64,000 bases of DNA from Bacillota bacterium (GTDB taxonomy: Bacteria > Bacillota > Bacilli > Paenibacillales > Paenibacillaceae). The position numbers and the translations under genes were made by a program. This document shows, in pieces, positions 10,501-17,696 of the stretch (position 1 is its first letter; each line of letters starts with the position of its first letter). Location of the stretch: NCBI GenBank assembly GCA_023391635.1, contig JAEWAQ010000013.1, positions 1-64,000 on the forward strand. The letters run 5' to 3'. The notes beneath the pieces are model-generated. The model did no database searches and was not told the origin of the DNA. It saw only the letters and a program-made list of their open reading frames with translations.

Positions 10501-13470
10501 TTCCGCTTCTAACAGTCTGATCGCTTTGTTCGAGGCCGTCGGCTCCAGTTCGGGAGGTGCTTTCCTGCCGTAGATTTGCAGCTCCGACCAGTTGGCGGCA
10601 TCCTCCGCCCACACGCGGACATATCGGGCTCTCGCCTCCGGGTCGAGCTTGATTGCGCCGCCGGCGCTGACGATGGCCTGAGCCCCTGCGAAGGAACTGT
10701 CCTCCGAGAGCAGCGCCTTGAATCCCGCCGCGCTGTCCAGAAAACCCCTCACTTGCTTCACCCTATATTCGTCGCCGAGATCAATCTGCAAATATTGTCC
10801 GGCTGCCGTCGCCACCGTATTGCCGCCGATGTAGCCGTCGGTAAGGAAGCTCTTCCCGGTTAACGCTCCGTCCGAGTCGACGGTTCTGCCGTATGCCAGG
10901 TTGAGCCCGTCCGCCTCGTCGTCGCTGGCGGCCAATCGGATTCCGGCGAACGAAACCGCGATGTCTTCGTCCGCAAAGTCGTTTTTATACGAGATGTCGT
11001 TCATCCCCTGGCGGAGCTCAAGCGTCTCCGTCGTTCCCTGCTTGGAACCGTCCGGGGCAAACCGGGTGATGGCGGCTTTCTCCGAATTGACGTAGATGGA
11101 CATCGTCTTGTCAGAGCCGCTCTTGTTAATGACGTCCGCCGTCACCTCGTACGTTCCCGCTTCTGCCACATACACTTGGAAGGTGATAACAGAATCTCTG
11201 TTCTTAAAGCCGGTCTGCACGTTCTCGCCGTCAACGACAGCTGGGACGACATCCTGGAAGTTGCCGTTGTCGTTCCTGCTTTCCCGGGCGTAGGTCCCTG
11301 CGTCCGCAGCGTCGAAGCTCGTGTATGGGAAGCTGTCCTTCAATGTAACGATCACTTCCCGGGTCGTTCCCGGAACGAGCACCTTGCCGCTTGCCGCATC
11401 GTAAGCTTCGGGCATCGATACGCCGTCGGCCACGACGGACGCGACGTTGTCATTCAGCAATGCCGCCAATTCCAGGCTGATCTGCCCTGTCGGCGCATCG
11501 CCGGTCAGCGTCAGCTTGAAGCGATTGCCGGAGAGGCCTTCCAGACGGATGTCCGCCTTGGTCCCGTCGGCCATCGGGAACCCGACCAGGTTCGATACCT
11601 TGCCTTCCGCGATCCATTCGCGAGGCGTTCCGCGGCCGATGATGAGATCGCGTTTTGTCGGGTCGTTCATCACCTTCTGGCTGGCAAAGCCTTGTTCGAG
11701 CGCGTAGGCGGTCGAGGTGTTGCCCCACATATGCGGATTCGAGCCCACACCCCCGATCGGATGAACGCCCGGCTCCCATACCGTCGCGCCAGGATACAGC
11801 ACCGTCTCCCACCAGCCGTTGGGCGACTGCTGATTGTCCAGCATCATCTGGTAAGCGTAGACGGCGAACGAACGGTACCTGTCGCCGGCCAACGCGCCTG
11901 AGCCGTAAGAGCCGTTATAGGAGGAGAAGAAGCCCGGAAACCCGCCTGTCGCATAGGAGGGCAGCGTACCGACCAGGCGCCCCAATCCGTAATCGAACGA
12001 ACGGTCGACGTTCGTCATGACACCGGACAGTAAGTCTCCATCGACGGTGAGATCGCCCTGGTAGGCGCCTAATTTGTACGCCTCGTAAGCCCACCTGCCG
12101 GCATGGAAGTGGTTGGCCCAGTTTCCGTCGGACGGGGTGCGCGTCCGGTTCTGCTCGTTGGACTGGTTGATCGCCGTCGGGATGTAGTCGATATGCTCCC
12201 GCTCCATCGTTGCGTTGATCACTCTCAGATCGGCTTCGTATAGATCGTCGTACGTGGCATGCGCGCGCTGCGCCCAAGCTTCGTACTGCGCCTTCTGCAC
12301 CGGGTCGTCTTCCAGCGCTCCAAGATACTCGCTGATATACCGGATCCCGGCCAGGCCGATCAGCGCATTCCACTCGCCCATCGTCCAGCTTCCCTGGGTA
12401 TCGATATTGCTTTCCTTCATAATGCCGGTGACAGGGTCTCTGCTCTCGTCGATGAAGTCCAGATAACCTTCCAGGTCGGTGTATCGCTTCCCGCCGGAGT
12501 CGGGAATTTTGTTCACGAAATGGTCGATGACGAACTGCGTCCGTCCCGTGTTCTGCAGATAGACGGCCCACAGCCAGCCCATCTTCCACCATACGGAATC
12601 TTCATTCCACTGGTACCAGCTTACGTCGAGCATATTCTGCTCGAGCGCCTGCCAGTTGCCTTTCTCGATGTTGAACACGATCATCTCAAGCTGATCGCCC
12701 TTCCAACTGCCGCCCCCGTCGTATCCGTTCTCGCCGATCGCATACAGTCCGTTATCGTTGATGATGCAAAATTGGATAAACGTCGCGTACGTCGATTTGC
12801 GAATCCGGTCGTCCGGAAGCTCGGTAAAATGCGCAATATTGTTCAGCCTGTTCGTCCAATAGTCCGTCATCTGCGTATGCGCCTCGTCAAAATCCGGCGC
12901 GGCAGCGCGGAGTTCCTCGTCTGTGGGCCATGCATAGGAATTGCCGAACTTATCCAGCAAAATCATGTAGTCATGGTTGGCCGTCTCGCCCGGGGCTACG
13001 GTCGAACTGCTATCGGATATTTTGAGCAGCTCACTGGAAGCCTTCGGGTCGAGCGTGACCGGCGCGGCGCCGTGATTGGTTACGGACACCCGGCTGTATG
13101 CGACGACAAAGTCGTTGCCGTTCACGACGACCTTGTTGCCGAAGCTTTGGATTTTAACGGTACTATTGTCCCGTTCGAACTCCGTCGTCAGCATCGGAAG
13201 ATAGTCGTCTTCCAAGTACCATCGGATCGTGGTGGGATCATTATAAATGCCGAACGAAATTCTGGCGGGCCGCCCTGCTCGGATATCGTAGCTGCCGTCC
13301 ATGTAAGCGATCGCCGCGTCGAGATCGTCCTCCCAACCGAATACGGACGGGTTATCCTCCAAGCGGGGCCCAGCCGCGAACGTGGTTGCGGGGCGTATGA
13401 CAACCCCCATCTGAAGCGCAATCGCGAAGGCGCACAGAAGTGCAAGCCCCTTCCTTAACGCTCTGTGCAT
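7552..13470 (-). CDS. Giant secreted (alpha/alpha)6-type glycosidase-like protein with PIG-L deacetylase, CBM6, discoidin and dockerin domains
   Basis: I chose the ATG at 13470 because AAAGGAG lies eight bases upstream and a signal peptide follows (HRALRKGLALLCAFAIALQM...ATTFA). A reading 23 codons longer has neither. Product 1972 residues. Visible order: a six-hairpin glycosidase-like region (about 30-590); a beta domain and a CBM-like domain (about 600-840); an F5/8 type C domain (about 851-970); a CBM6-like domain (about 979-1117); a PIG-L/LmbE deacetylase (APHPDDDVL near 1127, HLDHR near 1272, both zinc-ligand motifs); two more F5/8 C domains (about 1402-1547, 1651-1814); and a C-terminal type I dockerin (about 1902-1966) with two calcium loops, DLDGNGTVDGTD and DADTNGAIEGID. 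PIG-L enzymes remove acetyl from GlcNAc. First gene of the unit that ends in the cohesin-bearing GH20 protein. The glycosidase family cannot be fixed by eye. Confidence 0.85.
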   Translation of the reverse strand: MHRALRKGLALLCAFAIALQMGVVIRPATTFAAGPRLEDNPSVFGWEDDLDAAIAYMDGSYDIRAGRPARISFGIYNDPTTIRWYLEDDYLPMLTTEFERDNSTVKIQSFGNKVVVNGNDFVVAYSRVSVTNHGAAPVTLDPKASSELLKISDSSSTVAPGETANHDYMILLDKFGNSYAWPTDEELRAAAPDFDEAHTQMTDYWTNRLNNIAHFTELPDDRIRKSTYATFIQFCIINDNGLYAIGENGYDGGGSWKGDQLEMIVFNIEKGNWQALEQNMLDVSWYQWNEDSVWWKMGWLWAVYLQNTGRTQFVIDHFVNKIPDSGGKRYTDLEGYLDFIDESRDPVTGIMKESNIDTQGSWTMGEWNALIGLAGIRYISEYLGALEDDPVQKAQYEAWAQRAHATYDDLYEADLRVINATMEREHIDYIPTAINQSNEQNRTRTPSDGNWANHFHAGRWAYEAYKLGAYQGDLTVDGDLLSGVMTNVDRSFDYGLGRLVGTLPSYATGGFPGFFSSYNGSYGSGALAGDRYRSFAVYAYQMMLDNQQSPNGWWETVLYPGATVWEPGVHPIGGVGSNPHMWGNTSTAYALEQGFASQKVMNDPTKRDLIIGRGTPREWIAEGKVSNLVGFPMADGTKADIRLEGLSGNRFKLTLTGDAPTGQISLELAALLNDNVASVVADGVSMPEAYDAASGKVLVPGTTREVIVTLKDSFPYTSFDAADAGTYARESRNDNGNFQDVVPAVVDGENVQTGFKNRDSVITFQVYVAEAGTYEVTADVINKSGSDKTMSIYVNSEKAAITRFAPDGSKQGTTETLELRQGMNDISYKNDFADEDIAVSFAGIRLAASDDEADGLNLAYGRTVDSDGALTGKSFLTDGYIGGNTVATAAGQYLQIDLGDEYRVKQVRGFLDSAAGFKALLSEDSSFAGAQAIVSAGGAIKLDPEARARYVRVWAEDAANWSELQIYGRKAPPELEPTASNKAIRLLEAENADEMYGVDIADSTEAGSGGKVITNTSLGDWVKFEHVNFGNGDDIFQARVSSTSNSGGTIEIRIDSIDGNLAGSLSVPDTGSADVYRMIESSVKGVTGNHDLYLKFTGGGSEASMFNIDLFKLYAGGIRSVMVFAPHPDDDVLQTAGIIRQAVLDNVPVTIVSVTNGDDQSAAKGVQRIQELYDAQTYLGVKPEDILFLGYGDGTLTGIVNASDSGQVFTSSAGLSATYGAEDAGLHTYHERKTGAQGDYNKATFMGDIADILEAYMPTELYAPSQYDNHLDHRALYKALDFLLGNLTGDHYGYKPTLHRSVIQVPFDLVNWPERETSLNAPMRPFSMPAGFEANTTLKWADRESVPVPDEMMVLPRDVNMKYQTILKFTTAIEQDQQLWLSYVKSDEVFFPQYEFTSDEAGMTNVALNKPVTSSSSGTTNPDRATDGAMDDYVDMTYGKQWLQVDFGQSYDISKVNLWHYFEDARIYHSVVVQLSNDPTFTNGVRTVFNNDTANALGLGAGTDEEYVETPVGKKIRFDPINARYVRAWSNGSTANPANHIVEIQAFTADPSAEYAGTAIADNGHLTLTLSDPQDSVVAEDFTARMTVDGQPPVDLALADFAYDAGLRKATFSFPPLQQTDEDQHVTVSASFRSESFPDAGFKVPSKSVSEDTNLALGIVARLDPAGKPEDDWLLDAATDGTIDPVDNPRPGTDPLRYVNGPESGGFVWMTLDLGATYSIDKVKLWHYYPDGRKYRDVIVQVSDDPTFTTGVTTVYNNDADNSAGFGNGADSEYAESYAGKTITFEPAPGRYIRTSANGSDRNSSSHWVEFEVYGEVPGADELGSGMYYVGMGGVDGSGKIIADVQPGTTLASLVAGLNNDVSDLRISDLTGQAVSDMNRLAGTGMTVELVKDGIVADSATVVVYADLDGNGTVDGTDEIAITRYFSNWATPLTPYQLEAMDADTNGAIEGIDKIIVTRMFSGWPGDYHNRY

Positions 13471-13913
13471 ATGACACTCTCCTTTGATTTCCATGATGCG
13501 GCTTACCCAGCCGCTCCCGCGCCGGCAGTTCGACCGCACGGCGAGCGAATCCTGCTTGTGTCCTGCGGCATTCCCCCCCTCCTTCCATTCGAATCATGCT
13601 TGCAGTCTCCTTGCAATTTGATTGTTGCCGCTTTCATGAACCATGCCATCCATCCGCCCCTCATTATCCAGTAGCGGCATAGGCGCACTTCCTGCCGTGT
13701 GTCCGATACTAGCAAGAATGGGGGCAAGGGGATAGAACAATAATTGATTTTCATATCACTTCTTGACACGATTGCGCTAATTTAAGGCGGGAGACGGGGA
13801 TTTCAGCGCCAACGATACAGATGGAGGGGAGTCGGGGGAGTCGATGGATGAATCCGGACATTGGCAACAATGCTTACCTTTCCATTCAGATCGGCGAACG
13901 GGGCTTAGACACG
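13471..13913. other. Intergenic region upstream of the glycan-degradation unit
   Basis: About 440 bases separate the start of the dockerin protein gene from the terminator of the chemoreceptor gene. It must hold the promoter for the minus-strand unit, but I see no convincing -35/-10 pair. A TTGACA at 13763-13768 on the plus strand has no -10 partner at proper distance. A possible 88-codon minus frame (13503-13769) has no good ribosome site and no recognisable protein character. Confidence 0.5.
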
Positions 13914-13914
13914 G

Positions 13915-13948
13915 AAAAAGGAGCCCCGCGGTTATGAAGGGCTCCTTC
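13915..13948 (-). terminator. Rho-independent terminator of the chemoreceptor gene
   Basis: Perfect 9-bp stem (AAGGAGCCC at 13918-13926, GGGCTCCTT at 13939-13947) with a 12-base loop. Read on the minus strand it is followed by a T run and lies just after the chemoreceptor stop codon. Confidence 0.9.
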
Positions 13949-13954
13949 TTCTCT

Positions 13955-15709
13955 TTACAGCTTGAACTTCTCGATCGCCGATTCCAGGCTTGTGCTGCCT
14001 TGCTGCAGCAGTCCCGTCGTATCCGCAACCCGGCGCGCGGCATCCAATTGATCCGCCAGCATCTTCTGCACGGACACCGCCTGTTCTGCTGCAGCTTGCG
14101 AAATCTGCGAGATCTGTTCCACCGAAGCGGCAACTTCCTCGGAACTGGCCAGCACTTCTTCCGCAGATGCGGATACTTCCAGAATATGCTGGTTCACGTA
14201 AGCGAACCGGTCCATCGTCTCGCCGAACAGCTGCTCCATCCGGCCCGACAGCTCCGTTCCCTTCGTCATCTCCTTGCCGCCTTCCGCCATCCTCAGGCCG
14301 ATATGCGCCGACTCCTGGCGAATCTGTTGAAGAAGCGAAGTCATGCGCTCGACGGAATCCGCAGATGCCTCGGCGAGCTTGCGCACTTCCCCGGCCACAA
14401 TGGCGAACCCGGCGCCGTGCTCGCCCGCCCTCGCAGCCTCGATAGAGGCATTCAGCGCCAACAGCTTCGTCTGATCCGCGATGCTCGCAACCGTCTGCAG
14501 CATCGGCTCAATCTCTTGCATATACGAATTGAGCAGCTGTACCGATTGCGTCGTCTGCCCGGCAAAATCGGCAATCTTCTCCACCTGTTCATTCAGCCAG
14601 CGGATGGTGTTCCTGCCTTGTTCCGCTGTCTTCAGCGCTTCTTGCGATGCGCCCGACACGTTCGTCGAAGCTTCGGAGACCCGTTCGATCGCAAGCGTAA
14701 TCTCCTCCATCGACCGCGCGCTGTCTTCGGCTCCGGCATGCTGGCTCTGCGCTCCTTCGGCCAATGCGGCGAAGGATTGCGCCAGCTCCGCATTCACCGC
14801 GACCATCCGGTCGGCATCCGCGCGGAATCGGTCGGTCGAATGCACGAGATCCCGCGTCATGGTAGCCATGCCTCCCACCACTTCCCCCAGCGATACGCCG
14901 AGGCGCTCGATCATGCGGATCATCGCAGCGTATGATTGGCCGATTTCGTCCTGCGACTTGACCCGTCTCGCATCCAGGTGCGCCTTCGCGAGCGCGAGAT
15001 CGCCCGCGGCAATCGCCTCCGCTCCCTTCACGATTACGCCAAGCGGACGCAAGGCGCGGAACAGGAACCAGACGATGAGGAGGAACACGGCCAATGCCAG
15101 CGCTCCTACGATCACGAAGAATGCGGTGCTATCCTGCAATACTTCCCGATTGACGGATTGCAAGACGGATACGTCCGTATCGATGCCGACCGCTCCGATG
15201 ATGGAACCGTCCGTGCCGTGGAGCGGTGCGAAGGATGAAATATAGTTGCCGTACTCCGGATTCTCCAATACGCCCGTCTTGACGGACTGTCCTTGCAGCA
15301 CCGCATCGATCGCCGCCTGCGGCATATCCGTCACTTCCCCGATCGGGGAGGCGGCATCCGATCCTTGCGGCTGACCGTCGATGAGAATGATCGGCTGTCC
15401 CTTGTCGTCGATGACCACCGTGTAGACGTACAAAGCGCCGATCTGCATACGATAGTGATTCATCGCATCGCGCAACTGCCAATAGCGGTCGTTCTCCTGG
15501 GCATCCTGCATGAATGCTTCGAATGACTCGACGTCGAATTGACCGGAATAAGCCTCTGCGGCATGCATGGCGAAGCTGCCGATCGCTTCTTCGCTGGCCT
15601 TCTTGACGTTCTGGACTTGCACATAGATTAAGGTGAAAGACAGTATCGCAACAATTAACAGAATGACGAGGGATAGCTTGACGACTAACCGGCTGCGAAA
15701 TTGAAACAT
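13955..15709 (-). CDS. Methyl-accepting chemotaxis protein
   Basis: Start taken at the ATG at 15709 (GGGAG ten bases upstream); the frame is open 17 codons further, without a ribosome site. 584 residues. Membrane helix 1 is near residues 8-30, an extracellular cache-like sensor region follows (YVYTVVIDDKGQPI, GAVGIDTDVS), helix 2 is near 193-216, then a HAMP linker (FRALRPLGVIVKGAEAIAAGD) and a long coiled-coil signalling domain. The conserved hairpin tip is visible as ADQTKLLALNASIEAARAGE. It senses a ligand outside the cell and controls CheA. It has its own terminator and is monocistronic, beside the glycan-degradation genes; the ligand is unknown, and a role in attraction to released sugars is only a guess. 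Confidence 0.95.
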   Translation of the reverse strand: MFQFRSRLVVKLSLVILLIVAILSFTLIYVQVQNVKKASEEAIGSFAMHAAEAYSGQFDVESFEAFMQDAQENDRYWQLRDAMNHYRMQIGALYVYTVVIDDKGQPIILIDGQPQGSDAASPIGEVTDMPQAAIDAVLQGQSVKTGVLENPEYGNYISSFAPLHGTDGSIIGAVGIDTDVSVLQSVNREVLQDSTAFFVIVGALALAVFLLIVWFLFRALRPLGVIVKGAEAIAAGDLALAKAHLDARRVKSQDEIGQSYAAMIRMIERLGVSLGEVVGGMATMTRDLVHSTDRFRADADRMVAVNAELAQSFAALAEGAQSQHAGAEDSARSMEEITLAIERVSEASTNVSGASQEALKTAEQGRNTIRWLNEQVEKIADFAGQTTQSVQLLNSYMQEIEPMLQTVASIADQTKLLALNASIEAARAGEHGAGFAIVAGEVRKLAEASADSVERMTSLLQQIRQESAHIGLRMAEGGKEMTKGTELSGRMEQLFGETMDRFAYVNQHILEVSASAEEVLASSEEVAASVEQISQISQAAAEQAVSVQKMLADQLDAARRVADTTGLLQQGSTSLESAIEKFKL

Positions 15710-15810
15710 GCGGCGTTTGCTCCCTTGGCGCGCTGAGCGGCATATGGTGACAAATATCATTGAATTTCGACATCCATATTGTATGACAATCCCCCGACCC
15801 CGCGCAAATA

Positions 15811-15838
15811 GACCTGCCGGTTCGTTAATCGGCAGGCC
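15811..15838 (-). terminator. Stem-loop after the SDR remnant
   Basis: A 7-bp perfect stem (CCTGCCG at 15813-15819, CGGCAGG at 15830-15836) lies 3' of the SDR remnant on the minus strand. The T-rich tail is weak (TCTATTT), so termination efficiency is uncertain. Confidence 0.55.
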
Positions 15839-15859
15839 GCTCGTATGTCTGATTAGCGA

Positions 15860-16262
15860 TTAATCCGCGTAAATCATCCGCCTCGTCATTCCGCCGTCCA
15901 CGACCAGCTCGGCGCCGGTGACGAAGTCGTTGTGCGGGTCCGTCAAATAGAGGCATGCGCGCGCGATATCCATCGGCGTGCCGACACGTCCTGCCGGATG
16001 CTGGGAATGGTCGATGGCGCGAAGCTGGCTATAGTCTCCGGTCTCGATCCAGCCGGGGCAGATGGCGTTGACCGTAATGCGGTCAGGCCCCAGAGATATC
16101 GCCATCGCATGGGTAAGCGACAGGATGCCGCCCTTGGAAGCCGCATATGCTTCGGAGTGGGGCTCGGACATGAGCGCGCGCGTCGAGGCGATGTTCACGA
16201 TCGAGCCGCCGCCGCTGCTGCGCATGAGCTTCGCCGCTTCGCGCGAGCAGGATACTTCACAC
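15860..16262 (-). pseudogene. 5'-truncated short-chain dehydrogenase/reductase
   Basis: About 134 residues match the C-terminal half of classical SDR enzymes: the Ser motif region GSIVNIAS, the active-site YAASK, the PGWIETG segment and the C-terminal VTGAELVVDGG. A normal SDR has about 250 residues. Here the first ~105 are missing, including the nucleotide-binding TGxxxGxG and NNAG motifs. Upstream codons in the same frame (to 16300) lie inside the 3' end of the ligase-like gene and do not look like SDR. The coding part begins almost exactly at the ligase-like stop codon, suggesting a deletion junction. It cannot bind NAD(P) normally, so I call it a pseudogene. The remaining frame is intact, so the loss may be recent. 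Confidence 0.8.
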
Positions 16263-17108
16263 GACGAAATCCACAAACTCCGGCGACACAATGCGGTCAA
16301 CCCGATGCTGCTTCATCCGGTACCGAATCCTGGCTTTGATGCAGGGCCGCACATAGACGAATTGGCTGTCTTCTCCTGTCATGATGCTCCGTGACACCCC
16401 GAAGAACGCCTTTCGGTAAGCCAGAGGTACGGAATCTTCCAGCATGCCGACTCGACGGCTCTGATGCTGCAGCAACCAGCCGAACGGATGCTTGCGGTAT
16501 CCGGCGATCTCCACATCGGCATACTGATAGTGTAGAATGCTCATCCACGCCGCGTCGCGGCGACCGACATACGGACTGTCTTTGCGCTTCGCGACAATAC
16601 CGCCCAGCTTCGACTCGACCGCCCGATAAAGAGAGATGCCGGTCCCCTCTTCATGGAACACGCGATAGTAATACGCGTTATCGCCCAATGCGCGGCTTAA
16701 AATCTGCTTGCGTTCCATCAACGTGCGGGAGCGAACATCTTCGCCCCGGTAGCTAAGTATGTCGAACGCGCAGAAGACGGACGGGTGCCGGACACGCGCT
16801 TGCATGATCATCATGGGCTTGCGCAGCCTGGAACGCTCCTGAATGCTCGCGTAATCCAGCGTATGCGTCTGCGGGTTCACGCAGGATACGACACCGTCAA
16901 CGATCATATCGGAATCGTCCGCGGCCGGGACGTCGAGCAACTCCGGATATTGCGCCGAGACGTCGATGCCTTGGCTCGTGTAGAGCTGCGCTCTACCTTG
17001 CCGGACAGACAAGATCAAGCGGCGGCCGCCGATGAGCGGCTCGAAAATAAAGTCCCGATCGTCAAAGGGCTTGTCCCGCGTCACCGGCAGCATAGGGGAT
17101 AGAAACAT
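16257..17108 (-). CDS. ATP-dependent DNA ligase-like protein lacking the catalytic lysine
   Basis: 283 residues from the ATG at 17108 (GGTGG seven bases upstream; earlier TTG/ATG codons are possible). It resembles the small LigD-type ATP-dependent ligases of Paenibacillus over its whole length: MFLSPML start, FVxxP-like first block, FDIL core strand, KRKDSPYVGRR motif and the WxxI..YADVxIxGYRK block. Key nucleotidyltransferase residues differ. The motif I block reads FEPLIGGRR where an active ligase has EPK-x-DG-x-R, so the adenylated Lys (position 25) is Leu and the Asp is Gly. The DGE motif reads DGVV, and the Glu before IVAKRKDS is Gly. By family knowledge it should not form ligase-AMP. 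It may be a decaying gene or a ligase-fold protein kept for DNA binding. The neighbouring SDR is also broken. Confidence 0.75.
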   Translation of the reverse strand: MFLSPMLPVTRDKPFDDRDFIFEPLIGGRRLILSVRQGRAQLYTSQGIDVSAQYPELLDVPAADDSDMIVDGVVSCVNPQTHTLDYASIQERSRLRKPMMIMQARVRHPSVFCAFDILSYRGEDVRSRTLMERKQILSRALGDNAYYYRVFHEEGTGISLYRAVESKLGGIVAKRKDSPYVGRRDAAWMSILHYQYADVEIAGYRKHPFGWLLQHQSRRVGMLEDSVPLAYRKAFFGVSRSIMTGEDSQFVYVRPCIKARIRYRMKQHRVDRIVSPEFVDFVV

Positions 17109-17184
17109 GGCCATTCCACCAATCAACAACAAGGATATACCGATTGTAACATTCCAGGCGGCATCGGGTCGGCTGTAAGTTCAT

Positions 17185-17214
17185 GCATAATAGGAAATCA
17201 TAGGAAGCATAATA
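17185..17214 (+). promoter_or_regulatory. Sigma-G-type sporulation promoter
   Basis: GCATA at 17185-17189, an 18-base spacer, and CATAATA at 17208-17214 match exactly the forespore consensus GMATR-N18-CATWMTA. It lies 28 bases before the start of the spore-protein gene. Confidence 0.85.
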
Positions 17215-17242
17215 TCGACAACACAGCGGAGGTGGTACACAC

Positions 17243-17455
17243 ATGGCAAATCGAAACCAACTAATCGTCCAGCAGGCCCGTGTCGCGCTTGATCAGCTCA
17301 AATTCGAAGTGGCCCAGCAGCTCGGTATTTCGCTTGATCCCGCCTATAATGGCGATAAGAAGACGCGCGAAATGGGCGCCATCGGCGGCAATATGGTCCG
17401 CCGCATGGTACAGATTGCCGAGCAGCAACTGACCGGCAGCAAAAGCTGGAAGTAG
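17243..17455 (+). CDS. Small acid-soluble spore protein, alpha/beta type
   Basis: 70 residues, full length for the family. It shows both signature stretches: the central FEVAQQLGI preceded by LDQLK, and the C-terminal GGNMVRRMVQIAEQQL. These proteins coat DNA in the dormant spore and protect it from UV and chemicals, then are cleaved by the Gpr protease at germination (site near KFEVAQ). The ATG has GGAGGTGG nine bases upstream and a sigma-G-type promoter in front, so forespore-specific expression is expected. A 51-residue ORF follows 30 bp later and may be co-transcribed. Confidence 0.95.
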   Translation: MANRNQLIVQQARVALDQLKFEVAQQLGISLDPAYNGDKKTREMGAIGGNMVRRMVQIAEQQLTGSKSWK

Positions 17456-17485
17456 GCAGACAACCGATCGAAACGAGGTTACGCA

Positions 17486-17641
17486 GTGGCAGACAAGAAA
17501 GAAATCCGTTCACCCGCAAATCCGGAAATCGAGCAGCAGAACCTGCCCGAATTCGAGCAATCCACGGAACATCCCGAGCAAGACGAGACGCAGATCCATT
17601 CCGAGAAATTGCGCTACGAGAATGCCGATCGCATCTATTAA
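17486..17641 (+). CDS. Small acidic hypothetical protein (51 aa)
   Basis: A GTG start at 17486 has GAGG about eight bases upstream; the stop at 17639-17641 overlaps the base of a strong terminator stem. The product is hydrophilic, rich in Glu, Gln and Asp (MADKKEIRSPANPEIEQQN at the start, ENADRIY at the end), with no hydrophobic segment and no motif I recognise. Position between a spore-protein gene and a terminator suggests co-transcription and a forespore role (inference). Composition fits small intrinsically disordered spore proteins, but no family assignment is made. Confidence 0.6.
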   Translation: MADKKEIRSPANPEIEQQNLPEFEQSTEHPEQDETQIHSEKLRYENADRIY

Positions 17642-17686
17642 CGCAAAGAAGAGCAGCAAGGGCAGCCTTCTGCTCTTCTTTGCGTT
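17640..17686. terminator. Strong bidirectional terminator
   Basis: A perfect 17-bp stem (17640-17656 with 17670-17686; arm AACGCAAAGAAGAGCAG) and a 13-base loop lie between the plus-strand spore genes and the convergent Uma2-fusion gene. Tails are T-containing on both sides, so it can serve both. Confidence 0.88.
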
Positions 17687-17696
17687 CAGAGCAATT

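Noticed and set aside
13503..13769. 88-codon minus-strand frame before the dockerin protein
   Set aside because: No ribosome site, Arg/Cys-rich translation, and it overlaps the leader of the real gene.
13763..13785. TTGACA on the plus strand as a promoter
   Set aside because: No -10 box at 16-18 bases and no plus-strand gene follows.
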